Shown piece after piece: positions 1 through 8,483 of a DNA stretch of 64,000 bases. The position numbers and the translations under genes are program-made. The stretch lies in NCBI GenBank assembly GCA_023420935.1, contig JAEZUR010000135.1, positions 1-64,000 of the forward strand, in the 5' to 3' direction. The notes beneath the pieces were generated by a model, which was not told the DNA's origin, did not search any database, and saw only the letters and a program-made list of their open reading frames with translations. The DNA is from Bacillota bacterium (GTDB taxonomy: Bacteria; Bacillota; Clostridia; Lachnospirales; Lachnospiraceae). Each line of letters starts with the position of its first letter. Position 1 is the first letter of the stretch.

Positions 1-369
1 ATCCACGCGACCACATGGTATGTAGTTCAGTAAGTTTATATTGGTTTCATAAACGACTTCATCTAATCTCTTTTTATCCATTAAATATTCAGAAAGGCCT
101 ATGTCATCCACATCATTTAGTCTTTTATACTGTGAACATTTTCTCAAGTCACCATCAATTAAGATCGTTTTCCACCCAGATGCTGCCATGGATACAGCTA
201 AATTTATTGCGTTTGTTGTGGTACCAACCTTTGTATTACATCCTGTGATTAAGAATGTTTTATAACCGAATTTGTTCTTTTTCATTTGTACTTCTACTAT
301 CACTCTATCGAATGCGTCGTTCATAATCTGATTTTTATTACGGTAAAAATCAATCATGTTTTTCATCAT
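1..369 (-). CDS. CpsD/CapB-family tyrosine-kinase-like ATPase (partial, C-terminus outside window)
   Basis: The first 123 codons of a bacterial tyrosine (BY) kinase-like protein, cut off by the window edge. Such kinases control the length and export of capsule or exopolysaccharide with a membrane adaptor. What is seen: a short N-terminal helix, a P-loop region GCNTKVGTTT around residues 43-52, then TILIDGDLRK, the Walker A' signature of the family. The usual GK[ST] lysine of the P-loop is a threonine here, so nucleotide binding may be altered; a lysine sits three residues earlier. Two ATG codons (369 and 366) follow an AGAGAGGTG ribosome site. It is divergent from the glycosyltransferase genes at 609 onward, which fits a polysaccharide cluster. 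Family call is fairly sure; kinase activity is not. Confidence 0.8.
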   Translation of the reverse strand, partial: MMKNMIDFYRNKNQIMNDAFDRVIVEVQMKKNKFGYKTFLITGCNTKVGTTTNAINLAVSMAASGWKTILIDGDLRKCSQYKRLNDVDDIGLSEYLMDKKRLDEVVYETNINLLNYIPCGRVD

Positions 370-434
370 TTTACACACCTCTCTTACTACACTCTCTCAT
401 GTAAATAGACTATATTTTTAAAAACAACAAACTT

Positions 435-464
435 ATTATAAAACGAAAAAAACCATCGCGTCAA
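435..464 (-). promoter_or_regulatory. Sigma-A promoter of the cpsD-like gene
   Basis: On the minus strand TTGACG (459-464) and TATAAT (435-440) are separated by 18 bases, a close match to the vegetative promoter consensus. It lies about 65 bases upstream of the start codon at 369 and points into the cpsD-like gene. Confidence 0.7.
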
Positions 465-490
465 CCTTTTTTTTCCATTTTTGTAACTTA

Positions 491-507
491 TTGGATATTT
501 TATCCAA
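491..507. promoter_or_regulatory. Perfect palindrome TTGGATA-TTT-TATCCAA, possible operator
   Basis: A 7-bp perfect inverted repeat with a 3-base spacer sits between the two divergent polysaccharide genes, about 45 bases upstream of a TATAAT at 550-555 that could be the -10 box of the rightward operon. The position suits a regulator binding site; no regulator is identified. Confidence 0.35.
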
Positions 508-608
508 TTCGCAACATTTCTGTTTGTGTTTCCTGTCAGACTATGATATTATAATTTCTGAAATGTAAAAATTATACAATTCACTCTATTTTGTAAGGAG
601 ATTTTTTT

Positions 609-1595
609 ATGGAAGATTTAATATCTGTCATTGTTCCTATTTATAATGTGGAAGATTATCTGATACGCTGTATTAATTCTATCTTAGCGCAGACCCATTA
701 TAATTTAGATATTATACTTATTAATGATGGTTCTACTGATCATAGCCCAACAATCTGTGACGAATTTAGTCAAAATGATAGTCGTATCCGTGTGGTACAT
801 CAGAAAAACCACGGACTTTCTTATAGTAGAAATATTGGAATAGAATTAGCAAAGGGTGATTATGTAGCTTTTATTGATTCAGATGATTATATTTCTCCCT
901 ACATGTTTGAAATATTATATAAAGTAATTCTTGAAACAAATTCTGACATTGTAATTGCAAACTTTGAGAGAGTAACCAGTATAGAAACTAGAATAGAAAA
1001 TTCTTTTCCTAACTATAAAACTAACTCGATTGTCGATGGGCTGCAAGCACTTGAGAACTTATATAATGACTTGTATGAAACAACTGTTGTGCCATGGAAT
1101 AAATTAATCAGAAAACAATTATTTGCAGAGTTGCGCTTTACTGAAAATGTGAGTCATGAGGATGAGTTTATAATACATCACTTACTAAACAGGGCCGATA
1201 AAGTTGTATATTGCAATACCACCTTATACTATTATCAAATTCGACAAAATAGCATAATGGGGTGTAAACATAACTTAAAAGGTATAGATAAAATTAACGC
1301 GTTAGAAGACAGATTATTATTTGCACAAACACATAATTATGAAAAAATCTACTACTTAACATTACTACGCTATCTATATCAATTAGTACACAAATACTAT
1401 TCTATAAAACTATATAATAAAAACGTAAATGATGCTCTTACCATACTGGCAAACAAATTTGCTCTGGCATATAACTATAAAAAACAGCTGTCCTATCTGC
1501 ATAAAAAATTCAATTTACAATCAGATCATTATTTCATAATTCAGTTTTTGATTCATATCCACTTTTTAATTTTAAAATTATTTAGAAAAATATGA
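609..1595 (+). CDS. Family 2 glycosyltransferase
   Basis: A GT-A fold inverting glycosyltransferase of 328 residues, acting in the cytoplasm on a lipid-linked surface-polysaccharide intermediate. The N-terminal domain shows the family pattern: SVIVPIYNVEDYL at residues 6-18, INDGSTD near 37-43 and the metal-binding FIDSDDY near 88-94. The C-terminal 100 residues are Tyr/Lys-rich and have no clear membrane span. AAGGAG precedes the ATG. It starts a rightward set with the next two genes (gaps of 10 bases and an overlap), so the three probably form one operon. Sugar donor and acceptor cannot be told from sequence. Confidence 0.88.
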   Translation: MEDLISVIVPIYNVEDYLIRCINSILAQTHYNLDIILINDGSTDHSPTICDEFSQNDSRIRVVHQKNHGLSYSRNIGIELAKGDYVAFIDSDDYISPYMFEILYKVILETNSDIVIANFERVTSIETRIENSFPNYKTNSIVDGLQALENLYNDLYETTVVPWNKLIRKQLFAELRFTENVSHEDEFIIHHLLNRADKVVYCNTTLYYYQIRQNSIMGCKHNLKGIDKINALEDRLLFAQTHNYEKIYYLTLLRYLYQLVHKYYSIKLYNKNVNDALTILANKFALAYNYKKQLSYLHKKFNLQSDHYFIIQFLIHIHFLILKLFRKI

Positions 1596-1605
1596 GGTAC
1601 CGTAC

Positions 1606-2535
1606 ATGAAAAGGCATGCTTATTTAATTATGGCACATAATAATTTCAAAATTCTAGAAAAGCTGTTAACACTCTTAGATGACTCTAGAAATGATATTTA
1701 CCTACATATTGATCATAAAGTCAAAAACGTGGATTGTTCTACATTCAAGAAAAATGTCTGTAAAAGTAAACTTTATATTTTTCAAAAATACAATATAGCC
1801 TGGGGCGGATCATCTTCTATTCGATGTGAATTATTCTTATTGAATGTATCTGCTAAACACCATTATGAGTATTACCACCTAATATCTGGAGCTGACTTCC
1901 CATTAAAAAATCAGGATATGATTCATTCTTTTTTTAATAAAAATAAAGGAAAAGAGTTTATCCAATTTAATGATGCTTTTCTTAACACAAATACACATAT
2001 TTACAGAAGACTATCCTTATATCATCTTCTTCAAGAATATAAAAATCGAACTCCAATTAGACTTATCAATTATATGATTGCGTTGATAGATAATACACTA
2101 TTGGCAATACAAATTTTATTAAGAGTGGATCGAATAAAGCGGCAAAAGATAACTTTAAAATATGGATCAAACTGGTTCAGCATTACAGATGACCTTGTAC
2201 AATACGTACTTAAAAAGTCACATTGGATTATCTCTACGTTTCAAAAAACCAAATGTGCAGATGAGCTTTTCTTACAAACCACAATATATTTATCTCCATT
2301 TATGAACTCGCTTTATGATACATCCTTTGACGGTAATTATATCTCCAATATGCGCATGATTGACTTTGAACGAAGTAAATGTACGGAACATCCACATATA
2401 TGGACGAGTAAAGATTATGATGAATTGACTTCTTCTGATTTTTTATTCGCAAGAAAGTTTGATGAAACAGTTGATTATAATATTATCGAGAGGCTATATA
2501 ATAAACTATTACTATCTACAACAGAAGAAAGGTGA
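1606..2535 (+). CDS. Core-2/I-branching-type glycosyltransferase (GT14, Branch family)
   Basis: A 309-residue protein of the beta-1,6-N-acetylglucosaminyltransferase (Branch) family. Seen: AYLIMAHNNF at the N-terminus, DIYLHIDHK near residues 30-38, WGGSSSIRCE near 66-75, and HLISGADFPL near 92-101, the typical order of this family. In bacteria such genes occur in surface-polysaccharide clusters, where they add side branches; the exact linkage here is unknown. It follows the GT2 gene by 10 bases and overlaps or abuts the phosphoesterase gene, which supports a shared transcript. Confidence 0.82.
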   Translation: MKRHAYLIMAHNNFKILEKLLTLLDDSRNDIYLHIDHKVKNVDCSTFKKNVCKSKLYIFQKYNIAWGGSSSIRCELFLLNVSAKHHYEYYHLISGADFPLKNQDMIHSFFNKNKGKEFIQFNDAFLNTNTHIYRRLSLYHLLQEYKNRTPIRLINYMIALIDNTLLAIQILLRVDRIKRQKITLKYGSNWFSITDDLVQYVLKKSHWIISTFQKTKCADELFLQTTIYLSPFMNSLYDTSFDGNYISNMRMIDFERSKCTEHPHIWTSKDYDELTSSDFLFARKFDETVDYNIIERLYNKLLLSTTEER

Positions 2536-2543
2536 CACCCCAA

Positions 2544-3371
2544 ATGAAACACCGAAATTACAAGAGCAAGCATAATAAAATTATCCTATTACTTATTTTT
2601 CTAACATTATTATTTTTTTCATTATCGATTGGTTTTTATAATGAACTAGAGGTTACAAACTATATCATAACAGATGGTAGAATCCCTTCCTCCTTTGATG
2701 GCTACACGATCGTTCAACTATCTGATTTTCATTGCAAACGTTTTGGCAATCAAGAAGAGATATTAATCAATGCAGTGAAAACAGCAAAGCCAGATCTTAT
2801 TGTATTAACAGGTGATTTAATTGATAAGAACCACCAAGATATTGAAAATGTATCACTGCTACTAGAAGGTTTACAGCAGATATGCCCAGTCTTTACTATA
2901 TCTGGTAATCATGAATTTGATGAATGGAATCAATATGTGAAACTGGTAGAACTGTATAAGAAATATAGTGTTGTTCAGTTAGATGATTCTACAAAAACCA
3001 TAACTATCGGAAGTGACAAACTAAATATCCATGGTTTAAAATGGGGAAGTGATTTTACAAACCGAACCATTGACGACGATCAAACTTATGATGTTCTTTT
3101 GTATCATAATTCCAATGAATTTAATCATATGAGTACTTTAGGTTATCAATTAATTTTATCAGGGCATGCACATGGTGGCTTAATTCGCTTACCTTTCCTT
3201 GGTGGCGTAATTGGGAATAACGGTGATTTATTCCCTAACTTTGCTGGTGGTATGTTTGTTAAAAATGATTGTACTATGATTTCATCAAGAGGTTTAGGCG
3301 ACTCCTATCTTCCTAGATTTCTTAACCGTCCTGAACTTGTGACTATAACATTACAGAGTAAAAACGAATAA
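2544..3371 (+). CDS. Membrane-anchored metallophosphoesterase (YaeI/YkuE-like)
   Basis: A calcineurin-like metallophosphoesterase with one N-terminal membrane span (about residues 10-27 from the ATG) and the catalytic domain outside. The metal-binding motifs are all present: LSDFHCKRF, LTGDLIDK, SGNHEFD and LSGHAHGG. Relatives hydrolyse phosphodiester or pyrophosphate bonds in envelope lipids, but the substrate here is open. A GTG at 2532 would overlap the preceding stop codon; the ATG at 2544 has AAAGGTG nine bases upstream and was preferred. It ends the polysaccharide operon. Confidence 0.8.
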   Translation: MKHRNYKSKHNKIILLLIFLTLLFFSLSIGFYNELEVTNYIITDGRIPSSFDGYTIVQLSDFHCKRFGNQEEILINAVKTAKPDLIVLTGDLIDKNHQDIENVSLLLEGLQQICPVFTISGNHEFDEWNQYVKLVELYKKYSVVQLDDSTKTITIGSDKLNIHGLKWGSDFTNRTIDDDQTYDVLLYHNSNEFNHMSTLGYQLILSGHAHGGLIRLPFLGGVIGNNGDLFPNFAGGMFVKNDCTMISSRGLGDSYLPRFLNRPELVTITLQSKNE

Positions 3372-3376
3372 CAAAA

Positions 3377-3425
3377 GGATCTGACTAGTATGATGATTGT
3401 TTCAATCACTTACTATATCAGATCC
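3377..3425. terminator. Long stem-loop between convergent genes
   Basis: GGATCTGA (3377-3384) pairs with TCAGATCC (3418-3425), with further pairing inside (TAGTA/TACTA and GATTG/CAATC around a TTT loop). It lies between the stop codons of the phosphoesterase (+) and the beta-helix gene (-), so it likely ends both transcripts. There is no long T tract. Confidence 0.55.
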
Positions 3426-3463
3426 CAATTTATTCTATAACTCTGCTGTGTATCTATACTATG

Positions 3464-5035
3464 TTAACGATTATACGTCGTATTATTTTCTAATTGTAAA
3501 TCCATATCCCCATTAAAAATCTGCTTCGTAACATTATAGAAGGTATTATTTAATGCGTAGACATACGGTTTTGCCCTATTTCCAGTATTATCAATAATAT
3601 TGGTGCTTATGATATAATCCTTGGTGAAGGAAGTTTTAATAAATGTGTTTTTGCTCATATAAAAATAACGTTTGGATTGAATTAAATTATAATCTGCTAT
3701 TATAGTATTTCTAGTTAATTCATAACATTCCACAAATCCTATACCGGTTACATTTATATTGTTTCCATCTACTGTTTTACAATTAGTAATTCCTCTTGTT
3801 TCAATTCCCATATCATTATCATTTTCTAATGCTTGATTATATCTTGCTACATCAGCACCACTGATGTATTGTTTACATAAGCCATAAATCGTATTGCCTT
3901 CTACCAATGAATTGGTGGTATATTGCAAGGAAATTCCCACCCCAGAAGCATTTGGAGCATCATTTTTGAACTTACACTGTATATAATTATTTTTAATTGT
4001 AACATTATTAATATTGGCATAACCAGGTAAATAGGTTCCTACCCTTATGGCACAGTAATTAAATCTTGGTATATATATTTTATTATTCACAATGGACACA
4101 TCAGAAACTTTATGTGTCCCTGCTAAACTAGGTGTATCTGTTTGTAAAACAAATATGACAGACGACTGTGACGTGTTATCAGCAACTTTATAAGTGTTAC
4201 TATCGATTGTGATATTGGTTATATCTCCTACGTTGGCGCAAATCCAACCACTTTCGTCACCACCACATTTACGAGCTATGGTATTATTTTTTATGGTAAT
4301 ACCGGTAGATGCTTCCTTACGAAAATTGCGGAATGTAAAACTGCCCCACTTTCCATTGGTTGAATTATATATACAATCACAGTTTGATACGGTAGTATTT
4401 ATATTGGCACCTCTAAAATCAAATGTTCTACTTTGTTTGGCATTATCAAGGCTCTGATCCATTTTTACCTTGTTAATAACAACGTTATTGGTATAACCTA
4501 ACGCCCAAAAACCTTCAATTAAGAAAGATGCTTTATCTGTATACCTGGTTGAAAACGTTAAATTTTCTATCTTAAAGGTATCATAATCACTGATTGAATT
4601 CGCACTGGCTACATGCTCATTCACTATAATATATCCACCATTTTTATTCTTAACATAGTGAAAGCTATTATCAAAATAAATTACGCTTTTAGTACCTGCA
4701 CCATACCAATTGACTCCATCTTTTTTGGTTATATAATTGGTGATTTTATAATTTCCTTCTGGGAAATAGATATGCTTTCCAGATAACTCTGCTCTTGCAA
4801 TAGCCTTAGACCAATCTTTATCACTCCCGACGTAGGATGCATATGATTTAATATTAACTGAGTTAGCAGGTAAATTAATTGAATTTCGTTTCTTTTGAGT
4901 AGCTAGTTGATGATTTATATTAGTATCGGATACACCGGATGAGATAACTGAGCTGGCTGAACTTGTATTACACAGGGTCAGGCATGCAATCATTAATAAA
5001 ATAATAACTTTATTAAAATGTTTTCCAATATGCAT
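3464..5035 (-). CDS. Secreted right-handed beta-helix protein (pectate-lyase-superfamily fold)
   Basis: A 523-residue exported protein. Residues 1-28 form a signal peptide (hydrophobic VIILLMIACLTLC, cut after TSSAS). From about residue 60 it shows the start pattern of the Pectate_lyase_SF/beta-helix family: KDWSKAIARA, GKHIYFPEGNYKI and GVNWYGAGTKSVIYF, followed by many short NNT/NNV/GNTI turns of parallel beta-helix coils to the end. Such proteins bind or cut polysaccharides; polymer lyases and tail-spike-like proteins share the fold. Next to surface glycan genes it may trim the cell's own polymer, but a role in plant polysaccharide use is possible. No catalytic residues can be assigned. 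GAGGAG precedes the ATG. Confidence 0.75.
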   Translation of the reverse strand: MHIGKHFNKVIILLMIACLTLCNTSSASSVISSGVSDTNINHQLATQKKRNSINLPANSVNIKSYASYVGSDKDWSKAIARAELSGKHIYFPEGNYKITNYITKKDGVNWYGAGTKSVIYFDNSFHYVKNKNGGYIIVNEHVASANSISDYDTFKIENLTFSTRYTDKASFLIEGFWALGYTNNVVINKVKMDQSLDNAKQSRTFDFRGANINTTVSNCDCIYNSTNGKWGSFTFRNFRKEASTGITIKNNTIARKCGGDESGWICANVGDITNITIDSNTYKVADNTSQSSVIFVLQTDTPSLAGTHKVSDVSIVNNKIYIPRFNYCAIRVGTYLPGYANINNVTIKNNYIQCKFKNDAPNASGVGISLQYTTNSLVEGNTIYGLCKQYISGADVARYNQALENDNDMGIETRGITNCKTVDGNNINVTGIGFVECYELTRNTIIADYNLIQSKRYFYMSKNTFIKTSFTKDYIISTNIIDNTGNRAKPYVYALNNTFYNVTKQIFNGDMDLQLENNTTYNR

Positions 5036-5175
5036 ATTAGATTACTCCTCTTCTTTCTATCTATAATCTATAGTATTCTATCTTAGTTTATTCGTACCTT
5101 TTTCCCATTATCACCTAATAATATTAATTTTTAGTTTGTACTCACTATAGCATAAATGGATATTTTTAACAAATA

Positions 5176-5622
5176 TTATTTATAATCACTAAGTGTTCCC
5201 CAATTCTCGAATCTATTATAATTAGGATTGGAGGATTGAAAATGTACCCATATCGGAGAATTGTCTAACTGGGGATCTGCAACAAAAAGGTCATTGTCTC
5301 CATATCGAATTGCCTCTAACGCTAATGGTAGTTCACGTACAAAAACTATATTTCTTATCTTTGCCGTACTTTCCCCAAATTGTCCATCAACATAAACATG
5401 AACATATAAATAGTTCTCTCCATCTGATGTTCTCCATTCTCCAAGCACTTCATCTCGCATGGTAGTAATTTTGTCATATGCATATTGTAAGCCTATGGTT
5501 AAAAATAATTCGGCAGTTAAATCAGAATGAGTCAGTGTATATCGACGTCCCAAAACTGGCTGCGTCTTGGTTACGCCTTCTCTGAATTCTACATGTAGTT
5601 TTTCTGGATTTAATCTCTCCAT
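5176..5622 (-). CDS. Stay-green (SGR) family protein
   Basis: A 148-residue soluble protein of the Staygreen family. Plant members remove magnesium from chlorophyll a; some bacterial homologues are reported to have similar activity, although their hosts lack chlorophyll. Recognisable blocks are LNPEKLHVEFREGVT at residues 4-18, GRRYTLTHSDLTAELFLTIG at about 25-44, YDKITTMRDEVLGEW at about 49-63, and LYVHVYVDG. The length matches the bacterial forms and there is no plastid-type N-terminus. It is a single gene with its own GAGGAG site; an AGTATA-TGC-TATACT palindrome at 5662-5676 lies in its promoter region. Its substrate in this organism is unknown; a tetrapyrrole or metal-chelate from the diet or habitat is one guess. 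Confidence 0.85.
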   Translation of the reverse strand: MERLNPEKLHVEFREGVTKTQPVLGRRYTLTHSDLTAELFLTIGLQYAYDKITTMRDEVLGEWRTSDGENYLYVHVYVDGQFGESTAKIRNIVFVRELPLALEAIRYGDNDLFVADPQLDNSPIWVHFQSSNPNYNRFENWGTLSDYK

Positions 5623-5695
5623 CCCTACACTCCTCTGCTTGCACAGGCAATAAATTTATATAGTATATGCTATACTTTACCATTTGTTGTAATAA

Positions 5696-6763
5696 CTAAG
5701 CTCTGCTTTTTGTGGAGCGAAAGAAACTATATACGAGACAAATTAACAATACAATACCGCCATATCCTACCATTGGATAGAGATACTGTACCAAGTTAGT
5801 AAAACCAAATTGACTCGCTAAAAACGCTACCACTGTTACAATAAGAACAATTAGTCTTCCTTTCTTAGGATGCTCTTTCACATCTACAATTCTGGCTATG
5901 AAACCATAGAGTGAACCAACTGCTGTGGTGTATACCTCAGCAATTAAAACAACAGCATAAATAATTTGTACGATTCCTGAGATACTACCTGCGATAAAAA
6001 TCATCGGTACCTCAAGCTTTGCAACTTTTGCAATATCTCCAAATAAGGCAAGATAAATCATGATAGAACCAATTCCAAGTCCCAAACCGCCTAAGATAGA
6101 TCCATATAAGATTGATTTTTTGTTTTTAGCTTGTGCCCCCAAAGGGCCTAGTACTGCAATTGACAACACTGTGTTATAAGAAATATATAGAATAGCTGCC
6201 ATTACCCAGTTGGTAATTAAGCCGTTTTCATTTACAATTGCGTTGGACACTACAATATTAGGTGGTGCATTCATGATAGAATAAATACTGATACCCGCAA
6301 CCGAAACTAACAGAAAAGGTACTATGATACTGATGGAATTAATTACTCCACTAATTCCAGTAAGTACAGTTAAAGCTGTAATAACTGCCATTAAAATATT
6401 TCCTACTAAACTGGATAGGTTAAATTGCTGTTCAAATAAAGCTCCCGATCCCGCTATCATTGCAGTGAGTGCTCCAAACAAGAAAAATAAGATAATAATA
6501 TCAATTAAAGTTCCAATAAATTTACCACCTGCATAGCGAATAATCTCCAAGTGTGAACTGGCATCTAATTGATTCCCGATTATCATAATAATGTATCCAA
6601 AAATAATAAAAAGTAGCGTTGTTAAGATTAAACCATAGAGTCCCCTAATTCCAAAACGCGCAAAGAATTGTAGTACCTCTTGTCCCGTAGCAAACCCTGC
6701 ACCTACTATGGTTCCAATATAGGTAGCTGCCACCTTTAATGTGGAAATTTCATCTTTTTTCAT
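5696..6763 (-). CDS. YkvI-family membrane transporter
   Basis: An integral membrane protein of about 355 residues with some ten hydrophobic spans, related to the YkvI family within the amino acid-polyamine-cation (LeuT-fold) superfamily. The first span shows YIGTIVGAGFATGQEVLQFF, the unwound-helix pattern of these carriers. Substrate unknown; relatives are annotated near branched-chain amino acid carriers. An upstream in-frame ATG at 6820 would add 19 residues, but the ATG at 6763 has AGAGAGG at the right distance. It is downstream of the nickel transporter genes on the same strand, with a gap of about 195 bases, so it may or may not be co-transcribed. Confidence 0.75.
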   Translation of the reverse strand: MKKDEISTLKVAATYIGTIVGAGFATGQEVLQFFARFGIRGLYGLILTTLLFIIFGYIIMIIGNQLDASSHLEIIRYAGGKFIGTLIDIIILFFLFGALTAMIAGSGALFEQQFNLSSLVGNILMAVITALTVLTGISGVINSISIIVPFLLVSVAGISIYSIMNAPPNIVVSNAIVNENGLITNWVMAAILYISYNTVLSIAVLGPLGAQAKNKKSILYGSILGGLGLGIGSIMIYLALFGDIAKVAKLEVPMIFIAGSISGIVQIIYAVVLIAEVYTTAVGSLYGFIARIVDVKEHPKKGRLIVLIVTVVAFLASQFGFTNLVQYLYPMVGYGGIVLLICLVYSFFRSTKSRA

Positions 6764-6958
6764 ATCGCACCTCTCTTTTCCTTTAACAAAATTGCGGATA
6801 TCGCTCTGTGATAGAATCATTAATGTATTATGGCGGATATTTAATTACTCTATTCCTGTAGAGAAAAGCATCAAAAAAATGCCCCAGCAGATTCTGGAAC
6901 ATTTAAACTTCTTACTATCTTTAATTAATAATTATACATATTCTCCTTTTATTTCTTA

Positions 6959-7687
6959 TCAGTTCCATTTATGGCTAAGACTTAAAGGTAACTCAAGCCC
7001 ATAGGTCTGTAATAATTCTTCATCCATTAAAATCTCACTTGCTAATCCATCGACTACAATTGATTTATTATGTAGAATGATAACTCTTGGACACAAGTCT
7101 AATGCCATATCCAAATCATGAGTTGCAATTAACTTAGTTTGAGACAGCTTTTTCGTACACTCAATAAAATGTCTTCTTGCTCTAGGGTCCAAAAATGAGG
7201 TAGGTTCATCCATTAATAGTATTTCTGGGTTCATTGACAATAACCCAGCTAGTGCTACCATTCTTTTTTCACCGCCAGAGATCTTAAATGTGCTTTTATT
7301 TAACAAATCTTCTCTTCCTAATTGACATACGATATCTACCGCTCTTCGCCTTATTTCATCTTCAGGAACTCCATAATTTCTTGGTGCAAATGCAATATCA
7401 TCATACACATTCGCTTGAAACAATTGATCATCTGGATTTTGAAATAGCAATCCCATTCGCTTTCTTATTTCATCATAGTATTTCTTTTGCAATGGGATTC
7501 CATCGATCTGTATATTACCTATGTGGTATGGTAATATGCCCATGAGTACGGACAAAAGGCTAGACTTTCCAGTGCCATTGGCTCCCACAAGTGCTACATT
7601 TTCACCTGCTTTTATATGAAAACTTATCTTATTTAATACTTCTTTGGTCGCCTCATAAGAAACGGTTACTTTGTTTACATCTATCAA
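6959..7687 (-). CDS. cbiO: ECF-type nickel/cobalt transporter ATPase (CbiO/NikO/LarO-like)
   Basis: The ATP-binding subunit of a group I energy-coupling-factor metal transporter, 242 residues. Seen: Walker A GANGTGKSS near residues 36-44, Q-loop FQNPDDQLF near 81-89, ABC signature ISGGEKRM near 136-143, Walker B ILLMDEPTS and the switch histidine ATHDLD. The Q-loop NPDDQ sequence is typical of CbiO/EcfA proteins. The start is a TTG at 7687 with AAAGGTG ten bases upstream. It follows cbiQ by four bases. The lar genes upstream point to nickel rather than cobalt. Confidence 0.88.
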   Translation of the reverse strand: MIDVNKVTVSYEATKEVLNKISFHIKAGENVALVGANGTGKSSLLSVLMGILPYHIGNIQIDGIPLQKKYYDEIRKRMGLLFQNPDDQLFQANVYDDIAFAPRNYGVPEDEIRRRAVDIVCQLGREDLLNKSTFKISGGEKRMVALAGLLSMNPEILLMDEPTSFLDPRARRHFIECTKKLSQTKLIATHDLDMALDLCPRVIILHNKSIVVDGLASEILMDEELLQTYGLELPLSLSHKWN

Positions 7688-7691
7688 TTTA

Positions 7692-8483
7692 TTAGAACAC
7701 CTTTATAAATCTGCAAAGTAAGAGTAAGGTTACCAGTATAACCATTTGCAGATAATCCTTTCCATGTAATCTTTCTCTCCTATCAATTGATACGCTTCCA
7801 CGGTATCCTCTACATTTCATACCGTGATAAATTCGCTCTGACCGGTAAATGCTTTTTAACAATAACTGTCCTAAAAACTCACCCATGTGACGTAGGATAA
7901 TTCCTTTTAATCCGGGTGTTCTTAATCGATACGCATAATACATATTTCTTGCCTCATCAACCAGAACACTGATATATCGAATGGTTAGCTCTAATTGTAC
8001 CAGAAACAGATTCGGTATGCGAAGCATACGAAACCCCATGATAAGCTTAGTCGTTTCGGTTGTTGCAACTAATATGTAAATAATTGAAACACTCATACTT
8101 GTTTTTAGAATCATAGATAAAAAGGAAATCATCCCTTGGGTTAAAACAATTCCTTCTATGATAAATATAGGCTTTTTATCTATGATAAGGTTAGAAATTC
8201 CTATCATTACAAGAAACGGTAAGGTCATAATAATCTTTTTTATCACATTACTGATTGGTATCTGAGCCACAAAGATAGTTAAAATTAAAAAGGCACAGTA
8301 AAGAAATAATCCGTCTAAGTCATATGGGGAATACGATAGTATCATTGCTAGGAATAGAATTGTTATCACAATCTTTATAACTGGGTTTAATTCATGAACA
8401 ATAGTTTTATTATTATTTAATTGATCAAGCTTTCTATTTGAACTATCATAATCTATAAAATGATTCATACTAATTTCATCCAC
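7692..8483 (-). CDS. cbiQ: ECF-type nickel/cobalt transporter transmembrane subunit (CbiQ/NikQ/LarQ-like)
   Basis: The coupling (T) subunit of the metal transporter, 263 residues with about five membrane spans. The coupling region ELTIRYISVLVDEARNMYYA and the later arginine-rich RSERIYHGMKCRGYRG match the two Ala-Arg-Gly-type motifs that contact the ATPase. It overlaps the end of the CbiM gene by eight bases and is followed by the ATPase gene, giving the order M(N)-Q-O. Confidence 0.86.
   Translation of the reverse strand: MDEISMNHFIDYDSSNRKLDQLNNNKTIVHELNPVIKIVITILFLAMILSYSPYDLDGLFLYCAFLILTIFVAQIPISNVIKKIIMTLPFLVMIGISNLIIDKKPIFIIEGIVLTQGMISFLSMILKTSMSVSIIYILVATTETTKLIMGFRMLRIPNLFLVQLELTIRYISVLVDEARNMYYAYRLRTPGLKGIILRHMGEFLGQLLLKSIYRSERIYHGMKCRGYRGSVSIDRRERLHGKDYLQMVILVTLLLLCRFIKVF

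Noticed and set aside
15..248. 77-codon plus-strand open frame at the window start
   Set aside because: It is antisense to the clear CpsD-like reading frame and has no family features.
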